From Caryophanon tenue (lineage in GTDB: Bacteria > Bacillota > Bacilli > Bacillales_A > Planococcaceae), in contig NZ_MASJ01000001.1 in the NCBI RefSeq assembly GCF_001700315.1, forward strand, positions 489,887-553,886: a DNA stretch of 64,000 nt, given 5' to 3'. Every line of letters starts with the position of its first letter. Within the stretch, counting starts at the first letter, position 1. The position numbers and the translations under genes were made by a program. The notes under the pieces were generated by a model. It made no database searches, was not told the DNA's origin, and saw only the letters and a list, made by a program, of their open reading frames with translations. Of this stretch, positions 50,000 to 59,892 are shown one piece after another.

Positions 50000-50018
50000 T
50001 GATAAGAAAAACTTATCA
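50000..50018. promoter_or_regulatory. CcpC-type operator dyad
   Basis: A perfect inverted repeat TGATAAG-AAAAA-CTTATCA contains the CcpC signature ATAA-N7-TTAT. Its centre is at about -66 relative to the predicted start, and a lone ATAA at 50051-50054 sits in the promoter spacer near -22. This is the layout known for the B. subtilis citB promoter. Confidence 0.7.
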
Positions 50019-50039
50019 TGAAAGATAATATTAAAGTAA

Positions 50040-50068
50040 TTTACTTATGTATAAAATTGCGTTATTAT
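50040..50068 (+). promoter_or_regulatory. Aconitase promoter
   Basis: TTTACT (50040-50045), 17 bases, then TATTAT (50063-50068). The leader would be about 60 bases. Confidence 0.6.
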
Positions 50069-50135
50069 TGATTTTGGAGAAAAGCAGTACAACTTGCCTT
50101 TCAGTTTTAATTATATATTAGGGGGATTACGAATC

Positions 50136-52832
50136 ATGGCTAACTTACACAACAGCCGCGCTCAATTCGAAGTAAACGGCAAATCTTATAACTATTTCCG
50201 TTTAGCAGCAATCGAAGAAGCGGGTATCGCAAAAGTTTCAAACTTACCATATTCAATCAAAGTATTATTAGAATCAGTTTTACGTCAATATGACAACTAC
50301 GTAATTAAAGAAGAGCACGTAAACGAATTAGCAAAATTCGGTTCACACAACCCAGAAGCTGAAGTACCATTCAAGCCTTCACGCGTTGTATTACAAGACT
50401 TCACTGGTGTACCAGTAGTAGTAGACTTAGCTTCTTTACGTTCTGCAATGAAAGAAATGGGCGGTAACCCAGACAAAATCAACCCAGCTATTCCAGTTGA
50501 TTTAGTAATCGACCACTCTGTAGTAGTAGACAAATACGGTAACGCTAACGCATTAAACGCTAACATGGACTTAGAGTTCGAGCGTAACGCTGAGCGTTAT
50601 AATTTCTTAAAATGGGCTCAAACTGCTTATGATAACTTCCGCGCTGTACCACCAGCAACTGGTATCGTACACCAAGTTAACTTAGAGTACTTAGCTCCAA
50701 TCGTTCACGTTAACGAAACAGCTGAAGGTTTAGTAGCATTCCCAGACTCAGTAGTGGGTACTGACTCTCATACAACAATGATCAACGGTATCGGCGTTCT
50801 TGGATGGGGTGTAGGTGGTATCGAAGCTGAAGCAGGTATGTTAGGTCAACCTTCTTACTTCCCAATCCCTGATGTAATCGGTGTTAAATTAGTTGGCGAA
50901 TTACCAAACGGTACAACTGCAACTGACTTAGCATTAAAAGTTACTCAAGTATTACGTGCTCGTGGCGTAGTAAACAAATTCGTAGAGTTCTTCGGTCCTG
51001 GTGTACAACAATTACCACTTGCTGACCGTGCGACAATCTCAAACATGGCTCCAGAATATGGTGCTACATGTGGTTTCTTCGCAATCGACGAAGAGTCAAT
51101 CAACTACATGCGTTTAACTGGTCGTGACGAAGAACACATCGCTGTTGTAGAAGCTTACTTAAAAGCTAACGGTATGTGGTTCGACCCAACATTAGAGCCA
51201 GCTTACACTGACGTATTAGAAATCAACCTTTCAGATATCGAAGCAAACCTTTCTGGTCCTAAGCGTCCACAAGATTTAATTCCTTTAACTGAAATGAAAA
51301 AAGTTTACCGTGATTCTGTAGTAGCTCCTCAAGGTACTCAAGGTTTCGGTTTAACTGAAGAAGAATTCACTAAAACTTCAGTAGCAGAATTCGCTGAAGA
51401 GCCAGTTGAAATTCCAGCAGGTGCTGTAGCAATCGCTGCAATCACTTCTTGTACAAACACATCTAACCCATACGTATTATTAGCTGCAGGTCTTGTTGCT
51501 AAAAAAGCGGTTGAGTTAGGTATTAAACCAGCGAAATGGGTTAAAACTTCATTAGCTCCAGGTTCTAAAGTAGTAACTGGTTACTTAGAAGCTTCAGGCT
51601 TAAACGAATACTTCGATGCAATCGGCTTCAACACAGTTGGTTACGGTTGTACAACATGTATCGGTAACTCAGGTCCATTATTACCAGAAATCGAAGACGC
51701 TATTAAACGTAACGACTTATTCGTAACATCTGTATTATCAGGTAACCGTAACTTCGAAGGTCGTGTACACCCATTAGTAAAAGCTAACTTCTTAGCTTCA
51801 CCACCATTAGTAGTTGCTTACGCTTTAGCTGGTACAGTTGATATCGACTTAAAAACTGATGCTATCGCTGTAACTCCAGAAGGTAAAGAAGTATTCTTCG
51901 ATGACATCTGGCCAACAACTGAAGAAGTTAACGAAGTATTAAACTCAGTAGTAACTCGTGAATTATTCCAAAAAGAATATGAAACAGTATTCACTGCTAA
52001 CGAAAAATGGAATGCTATCGAGACTTCAACTGAATCTCTTTACTCATTCGATGAGAAATCAACTTACATCCAAAACCCACCATTCTTCACAGGTTTATCT
52101 AAAGAGCCAGGTGCTATCAAAACTTTAGAAAACATGCGTGTAATGGCTAAGTTCGGTGACTCAATCACAACTGACCATATTTCTCCAGCTGGTTCAATCG
52201 GTAAAGATACTCCAGCGGCTAAATATTTAATCGAAAATGGCGTTGCTATCCGCGACTTCAACTCTTACGGTTCTCGTCGTGGTAACCACGAAGTTATGAT
52301 GCGTGGTACATTCGCTAACATCCGTATCCGTAACCAAATCGCTCCAGGTACAGAAGGTGGTTTCACTACTTACTGGCCAACAGGCGAAGTTGAGTACATT
52401 TACGATGCATGTATGAAATATCAAGAAGCAGGCACTGGCTTAGTAGTATTAGCTGGTAACGACTACGGTATGGGTTCATCTCGTGACTGGGCTGCTAAAG
52501 GTACATTCTTACTAGGCGTTAAAACTGTAATTGCTCAATCTTATGAGCGTATCCACCGTTCTAACTTAGTTATGATGGGTGTGTTACCATTACAATACTT
52601 AAACGGTGAGTCTGCTGATTCATTAGGCTTAAAAGGTGACGAAACAATCTCTGTTAACTTAACTGATGATGTTAAACCACGTGATATCCTAACTGTAACT
52701 GCAGTATCTCCAGAAGGTAAAGAAACTAAGTTCGACGTATTAGCTCGTTTCGACTCAGAAGTTGAAGTTGACTACTACCGTAACGGCGGTATCTTACAAA
52801 TGGTATTACGTGCGAAAGCTTTAGAAGCTTAA
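50136..52832 (+). CDS. acnA: Aconitate hydratase (AcnA/IRP type)
   Basis: This 898-residue iron-sulfur enzyme of the TCA cycle interconverts citrate and isocitrate. The cluster cysteines are Cys439 (TSCTNTSNP) and Cys505 and Cys508 (GCTTCIGN). The substrate-binding swivel domain follows in the last third ([12 protein letters not shown], then [15 protein letters not shown]). It is of the AcnA/IRP1 type, as is CitB of Bacillus, which also acts as an RNA-binding protein when it loses its cluster. ATG 50136 follows AGGGGGA nine bases away; an in-frame TTG at 50094 is upstream of that site. Codon use is strongly biased toward high expression. Upstream lie CcpC- and Fur-type boxes. Confidence 0.97.
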   Translation: MANLHNSRAQFEVNGKSYNYFRLAAIEEAGIAKVSNLPYSIKVLLESVLRQYDNYVIKEEHVNELAKFGSHNPEAEVPFKPSRVVLQDFTGVPVVVDLASLRSAMKEMGGNPDKINPAIPVDLVIDHSVVVDKYGNANALNANMDLEFERNAERYNFLKWAQTAYDNFRAVPPATGIVHQVNLEYLAPIVHVNETAEGLVAFPDSVVGTDSHTTMINGIGVLGWGVGGIEAEAGMLGQPSYFPIPDVIGVKLVGELPNGTTATDLALKVTQVLRARGVVNKFVEFFGPGVQQLPLADRATISNMAPEYGATCGFFAIDEESINYMRLTGRDEEHIAVVEAYLKANGMWFDPTLEPAYTDVLEINLSDIEANLSGPKRPQDLIPLTEMKKVYRDSVVAPQGTQGFGLTEEEFTKTSVAEFAEEPVEIPAGAVAIAAITSCTNTSNPYVLLAAGLVAKKAVELGIKPAKWVKTSLAPGSKVVTGYLEASGLNEYFDAIGFNTVGYGCTTCIGNSGPLLPEIEDAIKRNDLFVTSVLSGNRNFEGRVHPLVKANFLASPPLVVAYALAGTVDIDLKTDAIAVTPEGKEVFFDDIWPTTEEVNEVLNSVVTRELFQKEYETVFTANEKWNAIETSTESLYSFDEKSTYIQNPPFFTGLSKEPGAIKTLENMRVMAKFGDSITTDHISPAGSIGKDTPAAKYLIENGVAIRDFNSYGSRRGNHEVMMRGTFANIRIRNQIAPGTEGGFTTYWPTGEVEYIYDACMKYQEAGTGLVVLAGNDYGMGSSRDWAAKGTFLLGVKTVIAQSYERIHRSNLVMMGVLPLQYLNGESADSLGLKGDETISVNLTDDVKPRDILTVTAVSPEGKETKFDVLARFDSEVEVDYYRNGGILQMVLRAKALEA

Positions 52833-52850
52833 TTCGTAACGTATAATATA

Positions 52851-52895
52851 AAAGGAATTGTTCGAGAAGAAATTCTCGGGCAATTCCTTTTTTTG
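52851..52895 (+). terminator. Terminator of the aconitase gene
   Basis: AAAGGAATTG and CAATTCCTTT pair, extended by TTCGAGAA/TTCTCGGG with wobble, over a GAAA loop, then seven T residues. Confidence 0.92.
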
Positions 52896-53213
52896 TTCTT
52901 CAAAATAGCCAGCCAATCCAAAGGGAAAATACGTGAGCTTACTTGCCTAACTGGGACATTTTATATGCTTTATGTGGAAATGTTTTTAGGAATTCATCCA
53001 CTTTAACTCTTTAGAGGTCTGAAGTCTATGCTCTTACGTTCGTTTTTTTGTGAATCGTGACAGTATTTCCTTCTTTCATATTAATATGTTTACTTGTAGT
53101 TCGAAATTCGTAATAATATGTATGTAAACGCTTAATTAGTTATACAATATTAGGTGAATTGTTTAAAAGTGCTATACTTTATTGGGATAGGCTTTATATT
53201 AGGAGGAAATATT
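52896..53213. other. Intergenic region before the SLH nucleotidase gene
   Basis: No ORF is supported in these 318 bases. A catabolite-responsive-element-like site lies at 53123-53136 and a TATACT box at 53173-53178. Confidence 0.55.
53123..53136. promoter_or_regulatory. cre-like site upstream of the SLH nucleotidase
   Basis: TGTAAACGCTTAAT fits the CcpA consensus TGWAARCGYTWNCW at all but one position. It lies about 40 bases before a TATACT box. Confidence 0.45.
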
Positions 53214-55469
53214 TTGAGTCGTTCAACATTTGTTAAAGCAACAGCAGCTGCAGCCGTATTTGCAGCAACAGCAGCAATCGTAACACCAGTACAAGCAGCA
53301 GAAGAATTGAAGTTTACCGATGTAAAAGAAGGCAGTCACAAAGACGCTATTTATGCATTAGCTGAAGCTGGTATTATTTCAGGTTACGGTGATGGTACAT
53401 ATGGTCCAAACAATGAAGTAACACGTGGACAAGTAGCGAAAATTATTGCAGGTGCTTTGAAGTTAGACACAACAACAGTTGAAGACCCAGCTTTCTCAGA
53501 TGTGCCAAAAGGACATCAATATTACGGAGCAATTGCTGCGTTAAAGCAAGCGAATTATATTTCAGGTTATGGTGATGGCACATATGGTGTAAATGATCCA
53601 TTAACACGTGGACAAATGGCTAAAATTATTGCAGGCGCATTCGGCTTAACAGCAATAGGTGAAGCGAAGCAATTTGCTGACGTACCAGCAGGTCATCAAT
53701 ATAAAGAAGCTGTCGATATTTTAACAGCAAACGGTGTTGTACAAGGATTTGAGGACGGCACATATGGTCCTGCTAAACATGTAACACGCGGACAAGTAGC
53801 GACGTTTGTTCATAAAGCAGCGAACGTGGAAACATCAACAGCAGATTTCACATTATCGGTCATGCACCAAAATGATATTCATGGTCACTTAGATAATTTA
53901 CCAAAAACAGTAACAGCGGTAGAGCAAATTCGTGCTGAAAAAGAGCATGCGTTATTGTTAAACGCGGGCGATGCGTTTACAGGGACATTATACTTCTCTG
54001 AATTTGAAGGACAAGCAGATTTAGCATTATTAAACTTATTAAACATTGACGCATTTACATTAGGGAACCATGAGTTCGATTTAGGCTCTTCGCCAGCTGG
54101 TCACCAAGCGCTTGTTGATTTCATTAAAGGTGCGAACTTCCCAGTGTTAACAGCGAACGTTGACTTCTCAAAAGATGACAAATTTGCAGGCTTACATACG
54201 GATGGGGTAACGGAGAATGCAGAAGCTGGTCATATCTACAGCGCTATCGTAAAAGAGGTTGATGGTGAGAAGGTTGGTATTTTCGGCTTAACGACAGCAG
54301 AAACAGCAGATATTTCTAGCCCAGGATCAATCGTATTTGAAGATTACATTGAAGAATCTCAAAAAGCAGTGGATGCGTTAACAGCACAAGGCATTGATAA
54401 AATTATAGCATTAACACATATCGGTTATGACGACAATGTAAAATACGATAATGATTTACATTTAGCAGCAGCGGTTGACGGGATTGACTTAATCGTAGGT
54501 GGTCACTCACATACAACAATTGTTGCAGGCGAATATGAAGGTTTAGAAAACGCCGCAGTGATTACAGAAAATCTTGCAGGTGAAACAAAAGAAGCGACAA
54601 TTATCGTACAAGCGTACCAATACAACGATATTTTAGGAACAGTAGATGTAGCGTTTGATGAAAATGGACATGTAATCATTGAGGAATCAGTAAGCAATGC
54701 AGTGAAGATTGCAGACTTCGAAGCGAATGCACAAGCGGAAGCAATTTTAGCACCGTTTAAGGAGCAGGTAGCAAACGTAAGTGGTACGCCAATCAACGTA
54801 ACAGCGGTAGAAGCATTAACAAACCCACGTTCAAGTGATGAAGGGAATACAACAGGTGTATCTGTACGTAACGCAGAAACAGCATTAGGGAACTACATTA
54901 CAGAAGGTATGTTAGAAAAAGCGAAACAATATGCACCAGAAGCGATTATGGCCATTCAAAACGGCGGTGGTATTCGCGCGTCAATTGATGCAGGTGATAT
55001 TACAGTTGGTGAAGTGATTAGCGTTTTACCATTCGGGAATACGTTAGCGACAATGGATGTGACAGGTGCAGAATTAACAGCAGCATTTGAACATAGCTTC
55101 TCTCAATATCCGAAAGAGTCAGGCGGCTTCTTACACGTGGCTGGCGCAACAATTACCGTTGATCCATTAAAAGAAGCAGGTTCTCGTATTGTGTCAATCG
55201 AGTATAAAAATGAAGCTGGCGAACTTGTGGCGCTACAAGCTGACGAAACATACACGATTGCAACAAATGCCTTTACAGCAAAAGGTGGCGATGGCTACAC
55301 AATGTTTGGCAAAGCTTATGCGGAAGGTCGTGTGACGGACTTAGGTTTATCAGATTGGGAAAACTTCCGTGACTATTTACAAGCACAAAAAGAATTATCT
55401 AATACACCAAAGGGCAATATCGTACTTGTTGAAACAACAGAAGAAGCACCAGCTGGTAATTTAGAATAA
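53214..55469 (+). CDS. SLH-anchored 5'-nucleotidase (UshA/YfkN-like)
   Basis: This 751-residue exported enzyme sits on the cell wall. After a signal peptide (about 1-29, ending PVQA) come three SLH units (about 33-80, 93-140 and 155-200, each with a DGTYGP-like turn and TRGQ). A calcineurin-like metallophosphatase follows, with HQNDIHGH, LNAGDAFTG, LGNHEFDLG, THIG and GGHSHT. The C-terminal 5'-nucleotidase domain has AIQNGGGIRASIDAG and TNAFTAKGGDGY. It should hydrolyse extracellular nucleotides to nucleosides and phosphate. The start is TTG 53214, seven bases from AGGAGG. It is the closest relative of the two-module gene after it. Confidence 0.92.
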   Translation: MSRSTFVKATAAAAVFAATAAIVTPVQAAEELKFTDVKEGSHKDAIYALAEAGIISGYGDGTYGPNNEVTRGQVAKIIAGALKLDTTTVEDPAFSDVPKGHQYYGAIAALKQANYISGYGDGTYGVNDPLTRGQMAKIIAGAFGLTAIGEAKQFADVPAGHQYKEAVDILTANGVVQGFEDGTYGPAKHVTRGQVATFVHKAANVETSTADFTLSVMHQNDIHGHLDNLPKTVTAVEQIRAEKEHALLLNAGDAFTGTLYFSEFEGQADLALLNLLNIDAFTLGNHEFDLGSSPAGHQALVDFIKGANFPVLTANVDFSKDDKFAGLHTDGVTENAEAGHIYSAIVKEVDGEKVGIFGLTTAETADISSPGSIVFEDYIEESQKAVDALTAQGIDKIIALTHIGYDDNVKYDNDLHLAAAVDGIDLIVGGHSHTTIVAGEYEGLENAAVITENLAGETKEATIIVQAYQYNDILGTVDVAFDENGHVIIEESVSNAVKIADFEANAQAEAILAPFKEQVANVSGTPINVTAVEALTNPRSSDEGNTTGVSVRNAETALGNYITEGMLEKAKQYAPEAIMAIQNGGGIRASIDAGDITVGEVISVLPFGNTLATMDVTGAELTAAFEHSFSQYPKESGGFLHVAGATITVDPLKEAGSRIVSIEYKNEAGELVALQADETYTIATNAFTAKGGDGYTMFGKAYAEGRVTDLGLSDWENFRDYLQAQKELSNTPKGNIVLVETTEEAPAGNLE

Positions 55470-55478
55470 TGAATGACA

Positions 55479-55513
55479 GCCGATTGCCACATGTCGTGAG
55501 CAATCGGTTTTTT
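55479..55513 (+). terminator. Terminator of the SLH nucleotidase gene
   Basis: CCGATTGC pairs with GCAATCGG over a 12-nt loop, followed by six T residues. Confidence 0.85.
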
Positions 55514-55734
55514 AGCGAAATTTGCATTTTTTTGTGCAAAAGCGTACATTTATGTTGAAAGTGCTGAAAAGATGAAAAATTTAGAAAGTTAATGATTGTA
55601 TATTACTTAGTGTTTCGTAATAATAAGGAATAGAGGGTGCTATATTTACAACTAGTTCATATGGCATTCACAATTCACTTATACAATAGGTATAGTGGTT
55701 TGCACTTCAATCAGAAATTCAGGAGGTCGTTATT

Positions 55735-58700
55735 TTGAAAAGTAAACGTAATAAATGGATGGTTGCTTCACTTGCTTCAGCAGTCGTTGCAACTGTAGCC
55801 GTTCAAGCACCAGTAGAGGCAGCAACAGTTTTCCCTGACGTAAAACCAGATAGTACACACTATGGTCCGATTCATGCGCTAGCAAACGAAGGAATTGTGT
55901 CAGGTTTCCCAGATGGTACATATCGCCCAGGCACAGCAGTAACACGCGGACAAGCCGCAAAAATTTTAGCTGGTGTTTTAGGACTTTCAACAACAAACTT
56001 CCCAAATCCAGGCTTTAAAGATGTGCCAACAACACATCAATACTATAATGCAATTGCCGCTTTAGCGAGTTTAGGTGTAATTTCTGGTTTTGAAGATGAG
56101 ACATTCCGCCCAGGAGCAACAATTACGCGTGGGCAAATGTCTAAAATCATTGTAGAAGGCTTAAAACTGGCACCTAAAGATGGCGGAACATCAAACTTTA
56201 CAGATGTGCCAGCTGGTCATCAATATAAAGATTATGTGGATGCATTATTTACGAACGGTATTACACAAGGGCAACCAAATGGCTCGGATAAATTCGGTGT
56301 TGCAAACCCTGTAACGCGTGGTCAAATCGCGACATTTATTAGCCGTGCAAAAGAAGCATTAGCACCGGCGCCAACAGATGATTTCAGCATGACAATTTTA
56401 CATCAAAATGATATCCATGCGAACTTAAATAATATCGCGAAAACAGTAACAGCGGTGAAAGAAGAGCGTGCCAAAGATGCAGAAGCGTTATTAGTTAACG
56501 CAGGGGACGTATTTAGCGGTACATTATACTTTAATGAATACCAAGGACAAGCAGACTTAACGTTCTTAAATATGATGGGTGTCGATGCCTTTGCATTCGG
56601 TAACCATGAATTTGATTTAGGATCTACACCAGACCAACATTTAGCGTTACGTGAATTTGTTGAAAAAGCGGACTTCCCATTTGTCGCAGCAAATGTTGAT
56701 TTTTCGGAAGATTCGAATTTAAAAGGTTTACAAACGCGTACAGTGACAGAAACAGCAGAAGATGGTCGCATTTATGATGCCATTATTAAAGAAGTAAACG
56801 GCGAAAAAGTCGGTATTTTCGGCTTAACAACAGCTGAAACAGCGGATATTTCAAGTCCAGGTTCAGTTGCGTTTGAAAATTATATCGAAAAAGCAGAACA
56901 AACAGTTGAGCAATTAGAAGAACAAGGCATTGATAAAATTATTGCGTTAACACATATCGGTTATGATGATAACCCAGCAGTGGACAATGATCTTCAATTA
57001 GCGGCACATGCAGATGGCATTGATGTAATTGTTGGTGGTCACTCACATACGGAGCTAGAAGAGCCAGTCGTTGTTGAGAAAGATGAAAATGGTACTGACA
57101 AAGACCCGACATTAATCGTGCAAGCATATCAATACAATGAGTTTTTAGGAAAACTTGAAGTGACATTTGATGAAGACGGTGTTGTTAGTGGGTATGCAGG
57201 AGAGCTATTAGAAATTGCTGGCTATGAAGAAGATGCAGAAGCGGCGGCAGTTCTAGAAACGTATAAAGAGCGCATTGCAGAAATCGAGCAACAAGAAATT
57301 GGCGCAACGGCAACAGCGGCATTAGTGAACCCACGTGCAAACGAAGAAAGTTCTGTATCTGTTCGTAACTCAGAGACAGCACTAGGTAACTTAATTACAC
57401 AAGGAATGTTAACAAAAGCGAAACAATACGCACCAAATGCGATTATGGCATTACAAAACGGTGGTGGTATTCGTGCAGCGATTGATGCAGGTCCAATTAC
57501 AGTTGGTGAAGTCATTACTGTATTACCATTTGGCAATACGTTAGCAACGATGCAGTTAACAGGTGCAGAGCTGAAGGCGGCATTTGAGCATGGTTTATCG
57601 CAATATCCAGCAGAGTCAGGTGGTTTCCTACATGTAGCAGGTGGTCGTGTGACATTTGATTCAACAAAACCAGCAGGCTCACGTGTCACAAAAGTAGAAT
57701 ACAACAATAACGGTACTTGGGTAGAAGTAAACCCAGCAACGACATACACAATCGCAACAAATGCTTTCACTGCTAAGGGCGGTGACGGTTACGATATGTT
57801 TGCAAAAGCATATGCAGAAGGTCGTGTAACGGATTTAGGTTTATCAGACTGGGAGAACTTTGCAGAATACTTAACAACACTTAAAACGGTTACGCCACAA
57901 ACAGTTGGCACATATACAGATACAAAAGGTGAAACACCAGGTACTGGCGGCGGTGGCGTTGTCACACCACCAGTTATTATTCCACCAGTTGATACAGCAA
58001 AAGCGCTCGATGTAACAATTATGCACCAAAATGATACACATGCACGTTTAGACAATGTGGCGAAAACTGTAACAGCGGTGAAAGAAGTACGTGCAGCGAA
58101 TGAAAACACATTATTACTAAATGCAGGGGATGTATTTAGTGGTACATTATACTTCAATCAATTTGAAGGAAAAGCAGACATTGCATTTATGAACTTAATG
58201 GGTGTCGATGCCTTTGTATTCGGTAACCATGAATTCGACTTAGGTTCATCACCGACAGCACATAAAGGATTAGCGGATTTCTTAGCACTAGCGAAATTCC
58301 CAACAGTAGCAGCGAATGTGGACTTATCAAAAGATGAGAATTTAAGCACACTGCAATCACGTACAGTAACAGCTTCTCCACAAGATGGCAAAGTATACGA
58401 TGCGATTATTCAAACGGTTGACGGCGAAAAGGTTGGTATTTTCGGTTTAACGACAGAAGAAACAGCATCAATTTCAAGCCCAGGTTCAATCATTTTTGAA
58501 AACTATATTGAACGCGCAAAAGAAACAGTAGCGAAATTAGAAGCGCAAGGTGTTAATAAAATTATTGCACTTACACATATCGGTTATGATGATAATCCAA
58601 CAGTGGATAATGACCAACAGTTAGCAAAACTCGTAGCAGGAATTGACGTGATCGTTGGTGGTCATTCACATACGAATCTTGAAGTACCTGTAACGGTTGC

Positions 58701-59814
58701 ACGTGAAAATGATGCGGATGACGAGCCGACAATTATTGTCCAAGCGTATCAGCACAATGATTTCTTAGGTACATTGGATGTATCGTTTGATAAAAACGGG
58801 GTTATTACAGCGCATAATGGCGAATTGTTAGAAATCGCTACGTACGCAGATGATGCAGAGGCGCTAGCATTATTACAGCCATATAAAGATAAGATTGCAG
58901 AAGTGTCTGATGAAGAAATTGGTGTCACATTAGCACAAACTTTAACAAATCCACGTCAATCAGATGAGGGTAATACAACAGGTGAATCGGTACGTAAAAA
59001 CGAAACGATTTTAGGGAACTTAATTACAGAAGGTATGCTGGAAAAAGCAAAAGAGTATAGCCCAGATAAAGAGGTTATTTTAGCGTTCCAAAATGGTGGT
59101 GGTATTCGTACGTCAATTAATGCTGGACCTGTGACAGTTGGTGAAGTAATTAATGTGCTACCATTTAGCAATACATTAGCGCTTGCAACAGTAAGTGGGG
59201 TTGAATTATATGAAACGTTTGAGCACTCAGTAAGCAGCTTACCGAGAGAATCAGGCGGCTTCTTACACGTAGCAGGTGGCCGTGTAACTTATGATGCAAC
59301 AAAACCAGTAGGCGAACGCATTATATCAATTGAAACGTTAAAAGATGGTGTTTACACAGTTGTACCAAAAGATGCAACGATGCATACAGTCGCAACAAAT
59401 GCCTTTACAGCAAAAGGTGGCGACAACTATGAAGTATTAGCAGAGGTGTATGCGGACGGTCGTGTGACAGATTTAGGTTTATCGGATTGGGAAAACTTCC
59501 GTGATTACTTAGTATCACAAAAAGATGCCATTCCAACAGAAGTTCGTGGTACTTTAGTGCAGCAAACAACAGTAACAGCTGCTGATCTTGCGACGCAAAA
59601 AGAATTTGTCGGCAATGTAGTAGTGACAGGTACAGCTGAAGAATTAGCGACAATTGATGGTTTACAAGTAACAGGTGACTTAATTGTTGAAACAACAACA
59701 GATGCACCAATTACAATTTCAAATACAACGGTTGGTGGCGACCTTGTATTATCAAATGTTGGTGGCGAAGTGACGTTAGTAAACACAATTGTTGATGGCG
59801 ACACAATTAACTAA
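55735..59814 (+). CDS. SLH protein with two tandem 5'-nucleotidase modules
   Basis: This 1359-residue surface protein has a signal peptide (about 1-28, VQAPVEA), three SLH units (about 33-215) and then two full UshA-like nucleotidase modules. Module 1 spans about 220-730 (HQNDIHANL, VNAGDVFSG, FGNHEFDLG, GGHSHTEL, LQNGGGIRAAIDAG). A Gly/Pro/Val linker follows, then module 2 at about 760-1265 (HQNDTHARL, LNAGDVFSG, FGNHEFDLG, GGHSHTNL, FQNGGGIRTSINAG). Residues about 1280-1359 form a repetitive beta segment (VTGDLIV, GGDLVL). Both modules keep the metal ligands. Start TTG 55735 behind AGGAGG. It probably arose by duplication and fusion of the preceding gene. Confidence 0.92.
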   Translation: MKSKRNKWMVASLASAVVATVAVQAPVEAATVFPDVKPDSTHYGPIHALANEGIVSGFPDGTYRPGTAVTRGQAAKILAGVLGLSTTNFPNPGFKDVPTTHQYYNAIAALASLGVISGFEDETFRPGATITRGQMSKIIVEGLKLAPKDGGTSNFTDVPAGHQYKDYVDALFTNGITQGQPNGSDKFGVANPVTRGQIATFISRAKEALAPAPTDDFSMTILHQNDIHANLNNIAKTVTAVKEERAKDAEALLVNAGDVFSGTLYFNEYQGQADLTFLNMMGVDAFAFGNHEFDLGSTPDQHLALREFVEKADFPFVAANVDFSEDSNLKGLQTRTVTETAEDGRIYDAIIKEVNGEKVGIFGLTTAETADISSPGSVAFENYIEKAEQTVEQLEEQGIDKIIALTHIGYDDNPAVDNDLQLAAHADGIDVIVGGHSHTELEEPVVVEKDENGTDKDPTLIVQAYQYNEFLGKLEVTFDEDGVVSGYAGELLEIAGYEEDAEAAAVLETYKERIAEIEQQEIGATATAALVNPRANEESSVSVRNSETALGNLITQGMLTKAKQYAPNAIMALQNGGGIRAAIDAGPITVGEVITVLPFGNTLATMQLTGAELKAAFEHGLSQYPAESGGFLHVAGGRVTFDSTKPAGSRVTKVEYNNNGTWVEVNPATTYTIATNAFTAKGGDGYDMFAKAYAEGRVTDLGLSDWENFAEYLTTLKTVTPQTVGTYTDTKGETPGTGGGGVVTPPVIIPPVDTAKALDVTIMHQNDTHARLDNVAKTVTAVKEVRAANENTLLLNAGDVFSGTLYFNQFEGKADIAFMNLMGVDAFVFGNHEFDLGSSPTAHKGLADFLALAKFPTVAANVDLSKDENLSTLQSRTVTASPQDGKVYDAIIQTVDGEKVGIFGLTTEETASISSPGSIIFENYIERAKETVAKLEAQGVNKIIALTHIGYDDNPTVDNDQQLAKLVAGIDVIVGGHSHTNLEVPVTVARENDADDEPTIIVQAYQHNDFLGTLDVSFDKNGVITAHNGELLEIATYADDAEALALLQPYKDKIAEVSDEEIGVTLAQTLTNPRQSDEGNTTGESVRKNETILGNLITEGMLEKAKEYSPDKEVILAFQNGGGIRTSINAGPVTVGEVINVLPFSNTLALATVSGVELYETFEHSVSSLPRESGGFLHVAGGRVTYDATKPVGERIISIETLKDGVYTVVPKDATMHTVATNAFTAKGGDNYEVLAEVYADGRVTDLGLSDWENFRDYLVSQKDAIPTEVRGTLVQQTTVTAADLATQKEFVGNVVVTGTAEELATIDGLQVTGDLIVETTTDAPITISNTTVGGDLVLSNVGGEVTLVNTIVDGDTIN

Positions 59815-59839
59815 ACGAAGAAGCATTATCATTTTATTG

Positions 59840-59865
59840 ATAGAGGCTACAGTTGTAGCCTCTAT
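59840..59865 (+). terminator. Hairpin between the nucleotidase and nuclease genes
   Basis: A 12-bp perfect stem (ATAGAGGCTACA) has a 2-nt loop but no T tract, so it may be a processing or stabilising structure rather than a full terminator. Confidence 0.5.
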
Positions 59866-59892
59866 ACTCTCTCATTTAAAAGGAGCATGATT

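Larger units (their letters stand above)
49675..50135. other. Aconitase upstream regulatory region
   Basis: The 461-base AT-rich region has no gene. It contains a Fur-like box, a CcpC-type dyad and a sigma-A promoter, listed separately. The first 250 bases show nothing I can name. Confidence 0.7.

Noticed and set aside
57222..57770. 182-residue antisense ORF inside the two-module nucleotidase gene
   Set aside because: Shadow of the GC-rich third positions in the sense gene; no ribosome site and no recognisable domain.
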